Part shown: positions 61,401 through 64,000 of the stretch, in pieces | Layout of the letters: each line of letters starts with the position of its first letter | Numbering within the stretch: the first letter of the stretch is position 1 | Source of the DNA: Colletes latitarsis | Taxonomy: Eukaryota > Arthropoda > Insecta > Hymenoptera > Colletidae | Direction: 5' to 3' | Assembly (NCBI RefSeq): GCF_051014445.1 | Contig: NW_027488367.1 | Coordinates: forward strand, 29,001,501 to 29,065,500 | DNA: 64,000 bases | Translations under genes and position numbers: made by a program | Notes under the pieces: model-generated | Database searches by the model: none | What the model was told of the DNA's origin: nothing | Seen by the model: only the letters and a program-made list of their open reading frames with translations

Positions 61401-64000
61401 ATTGAACCTGGTTGCGATTAATATTTTAGAGGATAACGCCGGTTATGTCTCGGTTAGGTCCGGTGTTTGCCCTCATCTGGCTCGGACCTTCGCATTTTTC
61501 GCATACTTGTTGGCCAGATCCTGGCCTTCTTCTGGCTTGGACCACGTAGTAAAGTGGCAGCAGACAGAAACAGTCAATTAAACCTGGTTGCGAATAATAT
61601 TTTAGAGGATAACGCTGGTTATGTCTGGGATAGTTCTGGTATTTGCAATCATCTGGCTCATACTTTCGCGTTTTTCTCATAGTTGTTGGCCAGATCCTCG
61701 GTTTTTTCTGGTTTGGATCCCGTAGTAATGTGGTTCCACACCGAAACAGTCAATTGAACCTGGTTGCGATTAATATTTTAGAGGATAACGCCGGTAATGT
61801 CTCGGTTAGGTCTGATATTTGCCCTCATCTGGCGCGTACTTTCGCATTTTTCGCATTCTTGTTGGCCAGATCCTGGCCTTTTTCTGGCTTGGACCACGTA
61901 GTAATGTGGTACCACACCGAAACAGTCATATAAACCTGGTTGCGATTAATATCTTAGAGGATAACGCCGGTTATGTCTCGGTTAGGTCTGGGATTTTCCC
62001 TCATGTGGCTCCTACTTTCGCGTTTCTCGCATCCTTGTTGGCCCGATCCTGGGATTTTTCTGGTTTGGATCTCGTAGTAATGTGTTACCACACCGAAACA
62101 GTCAATTATACCTGGTTGCGATTAATATTTTAGAGGATAACGCCGGTTATGTCTCGGTTAGGTCTGGGATTTGCCCTCATCTGGCTCGAACTTTCGCATT
62201 TTTCTGATACTTGTTGGCCAGATCCTGGGCTTTATCTGGTTTGGATCACGCAGTAATGCGTTACCACACCGAAACAGTCAAATAAACCTGGTTGCGATTA
62301 ATATTTTAGAGGATAACGCCGGTTATGTCTCGGTTAGGTCTGGGATTTGCCCTCATCTGGCTCGAACTTTCGCATTTTTCTGATACTTGTTGGTCAGATC
62401 CTGGGCTTTATCTGGTTTGGATCACGCAGTAATGCGTTGCCACACCGAAACAGTCAAATAAACCTGGCTGCGATTAATATTTTAGAGGATAACGCCGGTT
62501 ATGTCTCGGTTAGGTCTGGGATTTGCCCTCATCTGGATCGTACTTTCGCATTTTTCGCATACTTGTTGGCCAGATCCTCGGCTTTTTCTGATTTGGATCA
62601 GGTAGGAATGTGGTACCACACTGAAACAGTCATTAAGAGCATGTTCCGATTCGTATTTTAGAGGATAACGCTGGTTATGTCTGGGTTAGTGCTAGTATTT
62701 GCAATCATCTGGCTCATACTATCGCATTTTTCGCATACCTCTTGGCCAGATCCTGGGTTTTCTCTGGTTTGGATCCCGTAGTAATGTGGTTCCACACCGA
62801 AACAGTCAATTAAACCTGGTTGCGATTAATATTTTAGGGGATAACGCCGGTTATGTCTCGGTTAGGTCTGGGATATGCCCCCATCTGGCTCGTACTTTCG
62901 CGTTTTTCTCATAGTTGTTGAACAGATCCTGGCCTCTTTCTGGTTTGGATCACGTAGTAATGTGGTACCACACTGAAACAGTCAATTAAACCTGGTTGCG
63001 ATTAATATTTTAGAGGATAACGCCGGTTATGTCTCGGGTAGGTCTGGGATTTGACCTCATCTGGCTCGTACTTTCGCATTTTTCGCATACTTGTTGGCCA
63101 GATCCTCGGCTTTTTCTGATTTGGATCAGGTAGGAATGTGGTACCACACAGAAACAGTTAATTAAACCTGGTTGCAATTAATATTTTGGAGGATAACGCC
63201 GGTTATGTCTCGGTTAGGTCTGGGATTTGCCCTCATCTGGATCGTTCTTTCGCATTTTTCGCATACGTGTTGGCCAGATCCTGGGTTCTTTCTGGTTTGG
63301 ATCCCGTAGTATTGTGGTTCCACAACGAAACAGGCAATTAAACCTGGTTGCGAATAATATTTTAGAGGATAACGCTGGTTATGTCTGGGATAGTTCTGGT
63401 ATTTGCAATCATCTGGCTCATACTTTCGCGTTTTTCTCATAGTTGTTGGCCAGATCCTGGGTTTTTTCTGGTTTGGATCCCGTAGTAATGTGGTTCCACA
63501 CCGAAACAGTCAATTGAACCTGGTCGCGATTAATATTTTAGAGAATAACGCCGGTAATGTCTCGGTTAGGTCTGATATTTGCCCTCATCTGGCGCGTACT
63601 TTCGCATTTTTCGCATTCTTGTTGGCCAGATCCTGGCCTTTTTCTGGCTTGGACCACGTAGTAATGTGGTACCACACCGAAACAGTCAAATAAACCTGGT
63701 TGCGATTAATATCTTAGAGGATAACGCCGGTTATGTCTCGGTTGGGTCTGGGATTTTCCCTCATGTGGCTCGTACTTTCGCGTTTCTCGCATCCTTGTTG
63801 GCCCGATCCTGGGATTTTTCTGGTTTGGATCTCGTAGTAATGTGTTACCACACCGAAACAGTCAAATAAACCTGGTTGCGATTAATATTTTAGAGGATAA
63901 CGCCGGTTATGTCTCGGTTAGGTCTGGGATTTGCCCTCATCTGGCTCGAACTTTCGCATTTTTCTGATACTTGTTGGTCAGATCCTGGGCTTTATCTGGT

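Larger units (their letters stand above)
55826..63150 (+). repeat. Zone of the gatcaggtaggaatg variant
   Basis: The monomer form cctcggctttttctgatttggatcagg followed by taggaatgtgg occurs near 55831, 56186, 57067, 57243, 60529, 62580 and 63107, and I found it nowhere else in the window. It replaces the usual ggatcacgtagtaatg. Confidence 0.75.
44154..64000 (+). repeat. 176-bp satellite array, right arm
   Basis: This is the same satellite family, resuming in phase directly after the retroelement. The monomer broken by the insertion is completed here from atctggctcatac onward. Orientation is unchanged to the window end. Variants differ in frequency from the left part: the catctggttcatac form common before 20.4 kb is absent, while gatcaggtaggaatg appears only after 55.8 kb. 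Small length changes are visible: a 3-bp deletion near 58196, an extra C near 56455, and two copies of a 60-bp deletion at 59967/59968 and 61140/61141. No gene or RNA is seen. Confidence 0.97.

Noticed and set aside
1..64000. CRISPR array
   Set aside because: Units are contiguous 176-bp repeats without unique spacers, and no cas genes are present.
1..64000. Primate alpha satellite or another CENP-B-box satellite
   Set aside because: Monomer length and sequence differ from alpha satellite as I know it, and I see no CENP-B box.
1..64000. Honeybee AluI satellite, which I recall as also about 176 bp
   Set aside because: The AluI site AGCT is absent from the common monomer and occurs only in rare variants such as gaagctgg, so equal length is probably coincidence. 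This rests on memory and was not compared directly.

Overview
The window is almost entirely one satellite DNA array. A monomer of about 176 bp is repeated head-to-tail, always in the same orientation, from base 1 to base 64000. There are roughly 360 monomers, estimated as window length minus the insertion, divided by 176. The monomer is AT-leaning: a hand count of the common sequence gives about 45% G+C. It carries no credible gene. Long apparent reading frames recur with the repeat period, shift frame from one monomer to the next, and are by-products of the tandem structure.

One foreign piece interrupts the array, at 43776-44153. It is a GC-rich, hairpin-rich retroposed element on the minus strand. 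It ends in a pure A-tail (27 T on the plus strand) and is flanked by a 16-bp target-site duplication of satellite sequence. The satellite resumes exactly where it was broken. This is the signature of target-primed reverse transcription by a non-LTR retrotransposon machinery, so the source is a eukaryote. A large single-family satellite with this kind of insertion suggests centromeric or pericentromeric heterochromatin. The 3' end of the element resembles, from memory only, tails of insect R1/TRAS-like elements, so an arthropod is my low-confidence guess.

The array is a mosaic of variant blocks. From about 1 to 20 kb, large nested higher-order repeats recur: about 2.4-2.7 kb copies near 2.7, 8.0 and 14.9 kb, plus 529-bp trimers near 11 and 17-18 kb. 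From about 20 to 31 kb there is a 704-bp duplication, an 8-monomer 1,410-bp repeat (two full copies and a partial third), and a block duplicated from 16 kb away. From about 32 to 50 kb a distinctive monomer variant is confined, together with 0.6-0.9 kb duplicated blocks around the retroelement. From about 53 to 64 kb there are 528-bp trimers, a 1,173-bp repeat containing a monomer with a 60-bp deletion, and another locally confined variant.

No RNA gene, CRISPR array, operon or bacterial signal was found. There is no sign of a new enzymatic or defence system. The interest lies in satellite evolution, conserved dyads in the monomer, and the structured retroelement.
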